Assembly (NCBI RefSeq): GCF_949628265.1
Contig: NC_088789.1
Coordinates: forward strand, 15,306,886-15,370,885
DNA length: 64,000 nt
Origin: Cloeon dipterum
Lineage: Eukaryota > Arthropoda > Insecta > Ephemeroptera > Baetidae
Direction of reading: 5' to 3'
Shown in pieces: positions 12,272-25,129 of the stretch. Each line of letters starts with the position of its first letter. Position 1 is the first letter of the stretch. The translations under genes and the position numbers were made by a program. A model generated the notes under the pieces. It searched no databases. It saw only the letters and a list, made by a program, of their open reading frames with translations, and was not told the origin of the DNA.

Positions 12272-13010
12272 ACTTAGTTGACTTAAAAATGTTTATTTTT
12301 GTTTTTGTTCTGATGTTTCGTAAATTTTATCCTCTCTAGATCTGTGTGTAATTTCAAATTGGGGGTTTGGGATGGAATAGAATTGTTACGTGACAATTAG
12401 TTGGTTGATGAATCGGAAGGAAAGTTTGCCTTCGTGCTCTTTTGAAATAATTATATTGCATACTTATTGAATTTGAGTAGTTTTCAACAAAGAAAATTTA
12501 AGATCACCAGGTGAAATTTTTTAATCCGGCCATTAAAGCGAGATATTGAACCTCAAATGTGTTAAATCCTTATTCCAATGTGGGGATTGTTTCAAAATCT
12601 AATTTTGAAGCCATTTTTCATCCAAATCCAAATGCTTCTATAAAAATTACTATTTCTCGCAATGTAAAAAGTAACTTGTGAATTAATTCTTTGAATCGAA
12701 GATATTCTTTGATCCAAATCCAAATTTAACCAAACTCTAGTTAAATTGGAATTTAATCATCAATTTAGATTTTTTTGTATTTTGCTATACCAAGTCCCCG
12801 TAAATCACTCAAATCATAGCAGATTGAAAAATTTTGAACACTCCACCTGATTTATATTACGATAGGTAATGGCTGAAATAATCAAAACAATGCTAGGAAT
12901 TATTAATAAAATAAATTTATTTTCATAAATTAAGGATCTAACGATGACAAAGTTGTTTACAAATTTTCATGGTATTCACAGAGGCTTACAAAGATGATTC
13001 TTCATTTTTG
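12272..13010. other. Spacer between Ciao1 and the cysteine-rich peptide gene
   Basis: AT-rich with no coding signal. Near its end, TTTATT at about 12915 (AATAAA on -) could be the poly(A) signal of the minus-strand peptide gene. Confidence 0.4.
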
Positions 13011-13438
13011 TCACCTGCATCGGCAGTTTCTCTGGAAGAAAAACATCTGCAATTAATCGCTCGTTATACTCTAGTAATAATCTATGGAGCAAAAGTTAGA
13101 AAATTCGTTCAAGCAAAAGAAAATATTTCAACAGCGTTATCATATTAATTTATAGCTAACATTAAAAAAGAAACCATTAAAAATTCAATCAAATGAATAT
13201 TGGGAAGAGTACTTACACAATTTGATGAGGGAACGCAGGCGTTTCTGTTTCTGTCGAAGCGGCAGCCGCTGGGGCAGGACCTTGGTCCTGAAGGGTTGCA
13301 GAAGGCACACTGCGCCTGCTGGTTGCCCGGCGTCCTGACGTTGCCATCGATACTCTTGCCCTGCGCCCTGGCCTGGGCGGCACTGACAACGACGACCAGC
13401 AGCAGCAGCAATGCGAAGAGAGCAGTTTCACGCCTCAT
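13011..13438 (-). CDS. Small secreted cysteine-rich peptide, family not recognised
   Basis: Two exons, coding order 13438-13217 and 13031-13011; 80 residues. The first about 26 residues (MRRETALFALLLLLVVVVSA then AQARAQ) are a strong signal peptide, with cleavage expected after an Ala about residues 20-25. The mature peptide is about 55 residues with eight cysteines: C-x2-C-x7-C-x3-C-x8-C-x5-C-x2-C-x1-C. The donor TGT|GTAAGT (13217/13216) is excellent. The second exon is tiny (RNCRCR, stop) and preceded by a good pyrimidine-rich acceptor; an acceptor 15 bp upstream would add five residues in the same frame. It looks like an extracellular disulfide-bonded peptide, but I cannot assign it to a known antimicrobial, inhibitor or hormone family. 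It stands alone; no related copy is seen nearby. Confidence 0.6.
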
Positions 13439-13471
13439 CTCGATCTAATCGTGTGGCCGGACGTGAGCGAA

Positions 13472-13478
13472 TATTTAT
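13472..13478 (-). promoter_or_regulatory. Possible TATA box of the cysteine-rich peptide gene
   Basis: On the minus strand the sequence reads GGATAAATATT, 34-40 bp before the ATG. If used, the 5' UTR would be only about 10 nt, which is unusually short. Confidence 0.25.
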
Positions 13479-15764
13479 CCTTTGCGATGGCTGCAGCCTG
13501 GAATACTAATTTGCGATCACTGACGCCAGCGGTGCAGGGATTTCCGCAGATTCCGCGTCTCGGTGACAAGGACGGACTGGACGCGACGTCGCACACGCAC
13601 TTAGTATCAGTTCCTTTTGGCTGCTGATCCATGCCAATCGTCATTTATTATCTTGCACGAGATGTGCTCTGGAGAATAATTATGAACGTCACCAAAGAGA
13701 CGGGATATATTCTTGGTTTGGAAATATTGGTTAAAAATAACCATCTCTGGAATTTGTTGTGACGAAATGTCTCGGGTCACAACTTGAACACACTCGCTCT
13801 TTGCAGTTTGCACACTAAACATATTTTCCGGGAATTTTCAAGTACTCTAAAACAGGACAACCGCACAATTTTTTCGACATCCCGTGACTTTGACAAACGT
13901 CTAAAAATCGTCCAATTGCTCCCCAATCTCAGGTGAAATTGCCCAAATATAATATTTCTACCCCCAAAAAGAGTTAAACAAAATGAACACAGAAATGAAA
14001 GATTTTTTCACTGAGGAATAATTTTTAAACATTAATATCGTGTGTCAATTAGGTTACAGACGATGAATGAATAATCTGTGCGTCAGAACCCATACTTATA
14101 AATCGAACTGTCTAGTGAACCGTCTAATTTGCTCCGTGTTAATTGCCAATAAATTTTTGTACAGCCCCTCTGTGTAACCCAAAGAAATAGTTTGCATTCC
14201 TTAAAAATAAGTAGTGGACAAATTAGGAAGCGTCAAACGATAGCGTTGTGCTCCAATTAATTTGCATGTGATTAGTTGGGCGCACGTTGGCGTGCAAGAG
14301 GCGTGATTATCTCATCAGCTCGTTCCGATCAGTGCGGTCCAAAAACAAGGCGCTCCTCGCTCGTCAGCACAATGCTAACAAACATATATAACATGCAGAG
14401 GAGGCGCAGATTGAGCGCTAATGAGGACACTCCGTGCCTGCCGTAAAAGGTGCTAAAGCTACACACAAAGAGGTGAATTTAAATTGGCCGCGGCAGCCGC
14501 CGATTCTGATATATGAAGGAAAATGATCATCGTCGTGCCCTTGGATCGCTTTTTTGGCACCTGCGACGCGCGGAGCAGGGAATCCGAATAATAAATATAT
14601 ATATTTATAACAACAAAATCGCTCCGGCAGTTGCGTCAATCGCTGAGAAATTATTGAGGCACGGAATGAAAAGGAAAGAACGAACGTGCAGTGGTTCCAC
14701 TTGTTTTTTTATTTATATTGCTTGCAAATGCAGACGCAACACAGGAGTGGAGGGGCATGATGTATCGACAGATTTCATGTTAAGGTCTGCTGCATTCCTT
14801 TAGAGCAAACATTTTCCCGATTTATTTTAATTCTAATTCGATTAAAAGATATACTTGCTAAAATGAGTCTAGCTCCTAACAAGCCCTGATTTTAATGATA
14901 GGAAAGTTTTTCTTAACTTTAATTTTAAAACTCATTCTTTTTAACGTGGAAATGATTATCTGATTCGAGTCCTATATTGATAATTTTTGACATAGTTTCA
15001 TTTCTAGTGTCTAATTCAGATATCTTACAAGGAAATCTAAGGATTAAACGTTTCAGTTTAGTTTAGGGGAATATTTTTTATTTGACGGAGTTTACGAGAT
15101 ATGCAGCTCCGAAAGGTTAAAATCCTTATGGAATTAGATTCAAATTTGTTTTGTTGCGGATCAGCAGGGTAACTTTGCTCCATACATCCCCACATCCAAA
15201 AAGAAACAAAACTAAATTAAAAAAATATCTTTTGGTAACAGAGAGAAAAATCAGTGTGTCGTCAGTTCAGTAGCATCCTAGAAGAAAAGCATTTGTTAAC
15301 GTTTTCAAACTTTCTGAGCTGACGAACAGGTCATGTAGCTTCATTTTTATTTTTTAATTAACCTTATTATTACGGAAGAAAATTTTGGTCAAGGTGGAAA
15401 ATTAGGATGTTTTTATACTATATCATACTGTAGAACAGAGTGTGGTGGGAAAACCAAAAAATAATGGTTGTTAATAAAATAAAAACTATGTTATGCAACC
15501 TGCGTGGCATCTGTGCCAAGAAGTTGCCGGTACATCGCTTATTTTCGTTTATTAACGTAAGATCATGTGTGTGCACTTTATTGCTCTTGTTCCTAAACAA
15601 CGAGTAATAAAATTGCTGGTCAGGTTTATCATGTATTTTATAAAAATAACTTATGAAAATCAAGACCAATTAAATAATGATAGTTTCTTAGAAATATAAA
15701 ATTAATTTATATGTACAATTAAGAAAATTTTGTTCAAGAGAAATGCTCATTTATATACCTGGAG

Positions 15765-15949
15765 CTTAAAGACCCACTGAGCTGTGATCTTTTCATGCAA
15801 TTTTGAAATTAAAACAAACTGTTGGGACAGATTGTTTAGTAAAAACTACTTGTTGGAACAAATTATTGGTGATTTCCGACAATTGAATTCGAACAAGCGT
15901 TTTATAACTTCAAAAGGCCGACAATTTTTCACCTCAGTAGGTCTTTAAG
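15765..15949. mobile_element. Candidate MITE (short element with 17-bp terminal inverted repeats)
   Basis: CTTAAAGACCCACTGAG at 15765-15781 and its inverted partner CTCAGTAGGTCTTTAAG at 15933-15949 match at 16 of 17 positions. The 151-bp interior is AT-rich and non-coding. TATACC/GGTATG just outside may extend the repeats. No clear target-site duplication is seen, so a chance or regulatory inverted repeat is possible. Confidence 0.35.
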
Positions 15950-18900
15950 GTATGACTAGCCCACCTAAAAAGAAATTTCTGATTTTGAGTAGGGTCAAAG
16001 CTTATTCAAAGTTTCCAAATCGCTTCGGTTAGCTGCGCCCACGAATCAAACTTGAGCGAGGAGAAAAGAAGTGAGCGTGAATAAATAAAAACAAATAAGT
16101 CGGGCGGCCCGCCCTTGGAGCGCGTGCACGTAGGATTTGAGAATATAATGCAGCTTTAAGTCTTAATTACGAGACGGAGTACTGGGAATTCGGCACGATT
16201 TATGGCCGATTTTCCTGCTGATCTCCGTCGCGTCGTCCGGCCAAACTGCTGCGGTCTGAATAGCAGTTATTAATTGCAATTATCCGCCCACAAGTTGGCT
16301 TTTTCTCTTCGACGAAAGGCCAGCCTTTCGTAATTAAATTATTAAAAGACGCGCGCGTTTGGAAAGCTGTTAGCGGGGAATCACATAATATCATGGATGC
16401 GCGCGGCTCTCTCGTGTCTCGTGATTCAATTCGGGGAATTCGCTCTGTGTGTGCGATGGCCCACGCGCACTCTTTTTGTTTTCGTTTGGCGGCGCGCACA
16501 CGGAACAAATTGATTCCGCGGGATAACCTTTTATTGTTTACCAACACGTATCAACAAACAAACGAACGCATGACGGTCGAGAACAGGAAAGTTTACGTGC
16601 ATCCCAAAGTAGTCCGCGCAAATTGAAAAATAATCGTCCGCTTTGGCTGAACCGCCTCTTTCGCCCCCCAGCAGTTGCTCAGCTTAGATTATTGTTCTCG
16701 GAATAGGTTTCTAAAGAGCATTCTAAATAGAATTAGATAGAGCGCTATTTAAAAACTAGATCGGTCATTGAAATTTTATGAGTGGCTGTAAATCTCGGAA
16801 TTTTAATTCGACTCAATAAAATGTGACCAATCTAATAAATAGCATCTCAAATTAACACACTCCAGAGAAAATTTTATTTCTGACGCTTTCATCATCAGAC
16901 GTTTATAGAACTGGTTGCCTCAGTTTTTGCATGTGAATTTTGCTGATCTTGAAATGACCGGGAATAAAAACTAATAATACCAGGGCTGTGAAATTTAAAC
17001 GATTGGCTATTTTTCCCAACTTATGACCATCAAATGAGGACAAATTAAGAAGTTTTCAGCCATTTGATTACAATTACAATTCAAATCATCTAAAACTTGC
17101 TAAATCAGCCAATGAAAACCTGGATATTTGCTTTGTATTTGTTGTCTTTTGCCTTTTTGGTTCGGGCTTCTCTCAGTCCCTAAATATTTTTGATAAAAAA
17201 TTCAATTTTTTACCAAATTTAATTCTTGAAACACTTTTATCTTATAGATTGCTAAAAACAATGTCCATTCGATGCCGGTTTTGAATTGATTACGTGTATA
17301 TATTTTTAAATACCACATTTTTAATTTGAGCGATATTTCAAGAAAATTCAACTGGTTTTGAAATGACAATGAAAACAAAATACGAACGGGCTTGAAAATA
17401 TTTTTCGGGAAAAAATCATTTTAAGCATAAATATGTTAGAAATAATGGTCTTCAAATAAAATATAAATATTAAAGTGTATTATTCATACAATTAAATAAA
17501 ACATACTGTAAAAATTGGCTGAAAACCATATAATGCCGGTTATAATTAATCTAAAATAACTTGAAATAAAAGTTATTTAAAAAATGATCTAAATTAAAAA
17601 CCCAATTCATAAGTATCTGTTTGATTCATGACTAAGCTTTAATGTTTAGAGCTACATTTATTTATTTTTCTCCTGTATGGTTGTTTTTTGAATGGGGAAG
17701 CTCGGTAATAATCCATAAAAAAATTGTTGGTCCATTTTGATATTTAAAAACTCCTCAAGGGAAATGCTTTATTACCAACGTCAAGCGATTACAAAAAAGA
17801 TATAGGTCAAATGAAACGACTGAAATTGTAGTGCAGCACTACACTGAATGACAAAGCAAGGCTGCAGTAGTTTGCATTTATGGTCAAATGCCAGGTCGTC
17901 TATTCAAAAGAATAGTTATGCAGCCCCGTTCAACCCCCGGGTCAAGCAGGTTGCATAATTATGCAGAGAGCCTCCGCCCGGCGCGTGGGAACGTTCTTTT
18001 AGCGAGTAAAAAAATGCTGTCGGAATTTGAGGCTACACATGCACTTTGAAATGAAATAAATCAACTCTGATATTTGGGTTAACAGCCAATGAATATGAAA
18101 ATAGTAATGACTCGCGCGCGATTTGCACAATAATATGAGATGGACATTATTTCTATGGCTCACTTCGGAGGAGAGGTTCTCACCAGCCGCCGAGCTTTTC
18201 GCTTCAATAGGAGACACGGAATTTTATTGCTGGCTTAATTTATGCAAGCATCGCTAATTGATTTTCGTTTCACGTAGAGCCAGTCGGCGGCGGTGATCGT
18301 TACAAAGCGATTAAAATGGAAAATGGACGTTAATTTTAAATGGCTAGCGCATAAAGAGTTTAAATTTATTTCTTGGGCTTGAGGTCGCGAGCACATAGAG
18401 CTGCAGGAATGAATTTTCAGCCTGAACTGGAGCCGCGAAATGATCTCTCGAATTTGGTATAATGCGACGAGAGCGACATTTTAAAACATTTAGATTATAT
18501 GAGAATTTAATTTTTAATTTTTACCCGCAATCGAATTGCCCTAAAAACAAACTGGGCATAAGTTAAAGATTTTATTCTTCTGTTGTGCCTTGGCACCGAT
18601 TGATTGCAACAAGCCTTTAAAAGTGTCATCTTTTTACGGTCTTTTGAGAAACACTCTGTGAATCAGAGATTCCATGCCGACAAAAAAGCGATTTGTGCGC
18701 GGATTAAAGAGCAGCCACGGCTAGATTGATCCATCAAAGTGCGATTGCGCTTTATCCTTGAACAGTCAAGTATCGTTTACTGTTACCTACAAAGCACTGA
18801 CAAAGATTCTTGCTCGTGTCAGAGCCACATTGCTGGATTGAATTAAAAAAATGGTATAAATTTCCAGATTAGCCTTGTCTAAAAATGGCTCGCTTGCAAT

Positions 18901-19787
18901 AAGCAGATTCAAGTGCTGCGTGAAAAGCTCGTTTAGTCTCATGTTTCTTAATGACTCTTATCAGTTTCGTTTTACAAGTCCTTATTATTTTCTGGTTATT
19001 TGCTTGAGAACTAATACGCTCATTTATGATCTTTGAAACCGAAGATAAACTTGGGTAACAGTACTTTTCATAAATGTCGTGACAGAAAATTAAGTTTTGT
19101 TTCATTATTCAAATTTTAATTGAAAAGGGGTTTAAAAATATTCTAAAGTGGTTTGTCTCACTCGATTTCTTTTAAAATTTCAAATCAAAAATTGAGAAGG
19201 ATTATGGGTAGAGAAATATATCTCTAAGGGACACATTTCTTAATTTTCTTTTTGAACTTTATATGCATATTATGAAGAAATATCATCTTTCATAAATTCC
19301 ATAAATTCATTGCAGCCTTCTTGCCTTTTAACATTATAAGATATGTTATTGCGTAAAATAAATTTTCTGTTATTATTTTATATTATTACGGTTATTACGT
19401 GTTTATTATTTACCCTACAATTTAATATATCTGCAGGGCATAATGCTCTGTATTTAGATTTCCACCCGTCCTAGGCTTCATCAGCAAATTTGACGAAACT
19501 TAATTCCTCTTTCAACAGAAGAAAAATAGGTCTACTGGTCATCGTGCTCAAAAATGGGTTTTTGCCATTCTTATTCATCTCATATCTTGACAATATTTCT
19601 AATCAAAGGGAGTTTTACCGCTATTAGCCCCAAATTAAGACTTTTGTTCCTTTTAGAATAAGAATCATTTCCTTAAACCATTTCGTACACTTAGACGATT
19701 CTCAATTACCAAAAACACGAAATGACGGTGAGAGATGTTGAGGAAGCTGTTTGCCGTGTTGACGAGTTTTCGAGCAATTGAGGAAGA

Positions 19788-19830
19788 GAGGCAGCACTCA
19801 CTCACAATCAGTATGTATAGCCACAAGACA
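19788..19830 (+). repeat. Short dispersed duplication, copy 1
   Basis: A 43-bp segment containing CTCACTCACAATCAGTAT then GTATAGCCACAAGACA. It recurs almost unchanged at 21484-21524, differing at two bases and by a 2-bp indel. Confidence 0.75.
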
Positions 19831-19899
19831 AAACGCTGTTTTCCAGCACACTGCCACTGCCCTATTGTGAAACGTGTGGGCCTAGAGTGTGACATCACC

Positions 19900-20266
19900 A
19901 CACTCACACACACACACGGCCGAGAGTCAAGTTCTCCGCTCGGCCAGTTCATACTCTACGCGAGGGCTGGAGCATTTATCAGCGGAGTAACGACCACACA
20001 GCACAAGCAAAACAGTCTCTTTTCCTCTCGATCGTCGGCCAATTCTGTCCATTGCTGCTTTTATTTAGAGGCCGACTTACACATTACGCTCGTTTTATTT
20101 CCAGTCCGTATACACACACACGCTCAATTTCACGGCCGCTGCTCGTCGTGCCAAATGAACAATCTGGTGAAAAATGGAAAGGCGTTGCGAGAGGTGCAAA
20201 TTCGCACATATGCGGTGACATTTTTCGTGTCACTCGAACAATTGTGAAACGCATTTATCCGCCGAG
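19900..20266 (+). other. Candidate non-coding 5' exon
   Basis: A GC-richer block ending in a strong donor, CCGAG|GTGAGA (20266/20267). No start-to-donor frame looks protein-like. It could be an alternative first exon of the large downstream gene. Its left border is not visible. Confidence 0.2.
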
Positions 20267-21483
20267 GTGAGAATAAAGAGGACTGCACGCGTAAAAAGCA
20301 TCGTTCGTTTTTTATGGCCGTAGTGTAAAATTTCACTTTTTTATTATTTTCAACGCAAAGGACCAACGTTTTCAGCACCTCTCGGCGTGGTGCACGTTCG
20401 CCGCTGATGCAGTTAAGTGTCTTTTTTCCTAAAAAGCTCATGAATTTGCCTTTCTTGTTTGAAGTGTAGCGGCTCAGACATGCTTTGTATACTTAAGGCA
20501 AATATATTGAAGTCGCAGGTCGGGAAACGTTCTTGCACAATCATTGGCAAAATTTGTTGCAGACTAGGAAGCATATACTTACTTTATTTTCGTTTCATCA
20601 CGTATAAAAAACTTTTTAAGGCTGGAACCTCGTGTCAGATGACGAAATAAAAATATTCATCAACACTTTGGGCATCTCTGATGAGCTTACTAAATTTATT
20701 ACAGATTTATTTTCCTGCTGTGCCAATATTATTTATCGCCCTACGTTTTTCAGAAAGAAAACTTCCCCGAGGAAAGCCCTCTATTATAATATTCATTAAT
20801 GAATCATTTTCCTTCTGAGCCAAATAAGGCCTACGCTGGCGATTCTCGTGGCCAGCAGCAACACCAGATGCTTTTCATTGAACAAAATTTATGGTTTGTA
20901 TTCAACCAACTTTCCCGGCTGCTGAATATGTATACATTTCCAAAATTGATGTATCACCTAAACAAGATTTGCATTTCAAATCTACACCTTCCATCAACAG
21001 AGTGTATCTTATTTTCTACTCAGAAATTCACATCTGTTTGTCGTTTCCAACAAACAAAATGATTGCTTGCACTTAAACTTTACTTTTGAAAAAAGTGGAA
21101 CTGGATTAAAGAATGGTAAAAATAATCTTATGATAATTTAATAAAATTAGAAACGTGCAAAGAAAAAAAATCGTCCGGGACAAAGACTACACCACTGGCA
21201 ATTTCCAGCTATACTGAATTGATCTTTAAATTTAATTTTAATAGTGATTTTCAACAGCCACATGGCGATGACCACGGTTTGATTTATTGGTATTGCGCTT
21301 GCTTTGAAGTCTTTCCTCGTCAGATTATTTTATTTTTAAATGCTTGAATTTAACTACGTGGAACCCTTTTTGACAGCAATATTTGGAAATGAAATTTGGT
21401 CGATCTTTTCCTACTTGACCTTAGTCGTATCTGAAGATTTTGGGTATTTTGCAGAACTCTCTGAAACTCTATTGAAAGGAAAA

Positions 21484-21524
21484 GAGGCAGTGCTCACTCA
21501 CAATCAGTATATAGCCACAAGACA
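21484..21524 (+). repeat. Short dispersed duplication, copy 2
   Basis: A 41-bp near-copy of 19788-19830, in the same orientation, 1.7 kb away. Sequence on both sides of the core differs between the copies. Confidence 0.75.
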
Positions 21525-22295
21525 TTCAGCAGACTGCAACTTTTGTTATTATAGAAATAAATCACAAAAATTAGTGTCCAAAATGCTCTTCTGATTATTC
21601 CCAACAACTTTCTCACGGTGAGCTTTTTCATATGTCAGAGGTTAAGTCCCCGAGGGTTGTGTTTTCGGGCGAATTGTGCAAGATCAAAAGTTGGCGTTTT
21701 TGTAGTCGATTCGATTTCAGTCACCAGGACCTCAAATCTGGAGTCCATTTTTTAAATATAGATGAATTCATTTGAAATTTGATGTGCAACTCTTTTATTT
21801 TTCTTTAGGTGGTTTAAATCAAGCCAAAAGTGTACCACACATCTAATTGGATGAGTATAAAAAATATCAATGAATAAGCAGAGAAAATTTCCAAGTTTGT
21901 TCTATGTATGGTTTTAATACAAGTAGTGTGGTTACAAAATCATTAAAACATTTTAAAATTATAAAATGACCAACATTTTTGGTACAGATCCTCTTTTTTG
22001 GCGGTGTAAACTGCTGAAGCAGTTTTTCAAGTAAAAAAGCTTGCACCGTTAATTTGCATAAAATTTCAATAACTGGCGATTCTTCCCAATGAAATACTAA
22101 AATCTGGCGTCCTTAGCGCTAGCAAGCGCGCGCTGAAATTGCGCAAGAAAGGAAAGGTGATCGCAAACATATTGGCCGGCGATTTGAATGCAAGTAGTGC
22201 GCGATTAAAAAATCGTCAAAGCAGCACCAGCAGCAGCGTTTTAACTCTTTGATGCCCCCACCCTGCATCTCGGCGGCAACTCACTCACTTATACC

Positions 22296-22303
22296 TTTAT
22301 AAG
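22296..22303 (+). promoter_or_regulatory. TATA box of a candidate promoter
   Basis: TTTATAAG followed about 30 bp later by CTTTCTGCAGG, where GC content rises sharply. It fits the promoter of the exon ending at 22705. Confidence 0.45.
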
Positions 22304-22327
22304 GCAAGTTACGGCGTTGCCTGCTTT

Positions 22328-22705
22328 CTGCAGGTGAGCCAAAGAGCGTGTGTGTGTGCTTTGTTCGGCAGGCGAGTCAGTCAGTCAGGCCAGGCAGCGA
22401 CTGTGGGCCAGACCGACGCCGGCTCTCTTTCTCCGCAGCGGCCAAGGCTTTCCAGAACCCCTGCCTGCCTGCCTGCCTGCTGCTTTTCGCCCACTCGTGC
22501 CGGGAATTAAACCCACGACCCGCCGTGTGCCGCCGCCGATCGGGCCAGCTAGCGGAGCCAGCCAGTGAGTGAGTGAGTGTCGAGCTCAGGTGGGCAGATC
22601 CCCGACCTCCGAGCACCAGGTGACACCGCGCAGCCAACCCCTTGCCTCGCTGGCCGTTGCCCCTGCCAAGGGTAGCCGCCCTCCCGGGCAATCCGCCCTT
22701 ACATG
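22328..22705 (+). other. Candidate 5' exon of the large uncharacterised gene
   Basis: About 380 bp of GC-rich sequence standing out from AT-rich flanks, starting about 30 bp after a TATA box and ending in the strong donor ACATG|GTGAGT (22705/22706). It contains tetranucleotide runs typical of arthropod 5' UTRs: CAGT repeats, (CTGC)5 and (GTGA)n. The last codon is ATG. Spliced to the exon at 34420, this ATG opens a five-codon upstream ORF. Spliced straight to 35979, it is in phase 0 and could start the protein. Assignment to the downstream gene is inferred. Confidence 0.45.
22460..22480. repeat. (CTGC)5 tetranucleotide repeat
   Basis: Five tandem CTGC units inside the candidate 5' exon. Confidence 0.85.
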
Positions 22706-25107
22706 GTGAGTTCCGATTTTACTGCTTTGGCCCCAACTAACACGGGGTGTGTTAGAAAATGACACAGTCACCGCGACCTGAATTAACAGCTACTATGATG
22801 AAATTGCAGCAGACAATTTCCCGTTTTTTTTTAAATTTGTTTAAAAAAAATTATTTTCAACAATTTATGATTGTGGATTTTTCTAGCCATTTAAAATCTA
22901 AATAAAATTTGGAAAGATTCCTCCGAGTGTAATTAATTAACTATCACCGGGAAGCACAGGAAGGATTTAAAAAAAAAATCAAATTGACTGAACCTAAACA
23001 CAATTCAGAGTTTTTCTTGGATTAATAATTATTTCTGGGCTCAATTCGGTTTTGTCCTCCTGGACCTAAAACGGTCTTAGTGAACTTTTTACCAGAAATA
23101 TTGCCCCCACTCTCATGTCTTATTTTTTCGAGTTGATACAATTATTATTATTTGTGTCGTCAAATTTAAAAAAAAAAGGATTCAATATTAATGTGCATAA
23201 CATTTCATTATAACGCCCAACATGTCACTCATTTCATTTTAATTTAATTTGAAAAATATTTTTCTGTTGAAATGTTAAATTTGGAGGGGAACTACTCAAA
23301 TCAATGATTTACCCTTGAAATCATGTTTATGACAATGACCAATATGGAAGAAATAGAGAGCAAACACTAATGTTTCCTCATTTCGGACCTTGGGTTTAAT
23401 TCACACCTAAAGTTTAATTAGACGTGATTGACTCTGCTTATAAATGAAAGGAACAAGTAAGTGTCGCAGCAGTTGAGAAACGATCCAGAGTGCAGGATGA
23501 AATTGATCTTGAAAATTCAACTGCTGGCTGGCACGAAAATGAAGCCGCTATCAGCATGTGTAATTATTATTGTCGCTCATTGTTTGCTAATTGCGCCATT
23601 CGGCACTCTCGCACTTTGAAGTGCCCCATTAATATTCAGTAAACGCCTGCTGTCGACACGGAAGACGACACAACCACGCGCGAGCGCGTGTTTTGTGTGC
23701 GTGAGACCAGAGATTACTGCGTTTTGATTCATTTGCTAATCAAACGTGTCGATTCACTCAGACGACTCCATCCACACTTTCCTGGTGACAAAAGCCTCAT
23801 CCGCTTTTTATAAACCCAATCCACGCAGCGGCTTAAAACCAGATTATAGAGGAAAGTCGTGTCTTTCCCTTTATAATTAAAATCGAGGTGGATTAAAGTC
23901 ACCAAGCGTCAGACGAATATGAGTCAGAACATGGAAAAATAGCGACAAAAGTCCTTAAAAAATTGGAGCTGGCTTTCTTCCTTTTTTTAAAGTAAAAGTA
24001 GTGATTTGCTAATAATTTAACATCACTTGTTCTCCATTAGATGAAAAGTAAATATCACCAGTCCACTCTAGGAGTAAAGATATAAGTACTTTATATAAAA
24101 GCTTGTTTGAAAAGCCGTGAGGGAGCTATGAAGCTCATAAAAGAATTGAAAATTTATCACTTAAAAAAAATTGAAGCTTGCACCTGCTATTTGGAGAGGC
24201 ATTCTAAGGATCAAAAGCCCCTTAAAGAAATTAAAAAATCTAAAATACCATTAATTTAACCAATCAAGCGCAGCTATGAATTGAAAAAAATGTCTTGCAG
24301 AGAAATGATTCGAGTTGCGTAAATGTAATTAAAATGTGATAAGTATGACAATTGTCAATTTTACTGCTTAAATACTGATATTTTTAGGTGTCTTTAAATA
24401 GGATCAGCGGTAGAAAAAAATATAAAATAGAATAATTATTTAAAATACAACAGGCCTCTTTATGGTTATTGTCTTCTCACGTAATTACTATATTTCATCC
24501 ATGTTAAAAATGAGCAGTGCCTTAAATACAAAAAAAAATCATCTCTACACCAATGAGCAATGAAAAATTATTTTCAATTTTTTCATTTTCGCTTGCCATT
24601 CGTTGAAGGAAATTATAAGATCCAACCAATCTTTAATTTAAAATTCAACCTTCTCCATACGAAGTTTCATGAATTTAATATTGATTTTTGTAATTGCATC
24701 AAAAGTTAATTTATGTCACGTAGCTGCTAAACAAAAGCAATTATCGCTTTGAAATGGGAAAACTCGCACCGCTCCGAAAAGAGGAAATTAGCTATACGCG
24801 AATGGGTTGATTTCTCCTGAGGCCAATTTTGAAATTTTAAACGCACTTCCACTCGACGAGAGCGATGGAAATTTCCAGCTACAGCACTACACGCTAGAGT
24901 TTGCAGAAAACACGGTCTGTCCCGTGTATTGTGTCTGCAGCTCGTTTCACTGCGTGTTTCGGTTTCAGTGCTGACTGACTGAGAGTTAAAATAAGGTGTG
25001 TAATATGCTCTCTCATCTCGATAATGACGCAAAGCAACGCTCTAGAATTCGAAAGGGAGACAAACACACGACGACGAGAGTGCCGTCAGCGCAGCAAACT
25101 GGCTGCA

Positions 25108-25129
25108 GTGTGTGTGTGTGTGTGTGTGT
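25108..25129. repeat. (GT)11 microsatellite
   Basis: 22 bp of alternating G and T. Confidence 0.9.

Larger units (their letters stand above)
13480..22290. other. Long non-coding region
   Basis: No conserved coding exon is seen on either strand; open frames here are short and lack protein-like composition. AT-rich stretches alternate with blocks of higher GC (about 14.2-14.6, 16.0-16.7, 17.9-18.5 and 19.7-20.3 kb) that may be regulatory. It contains a MITE-like inverted repeat, one member of a 43-bp duplication and a candidate exon end at 20266, listed separately. It lies upstream of, or within the 5' part of, the large gene coding from 34457. Confidence 0.5.

Noticed and set aside
19735-20247. 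170-codon plus-strand open frame
   Set aside because: It runs through CA repeats and one copy of the short duplication; no conserved features.
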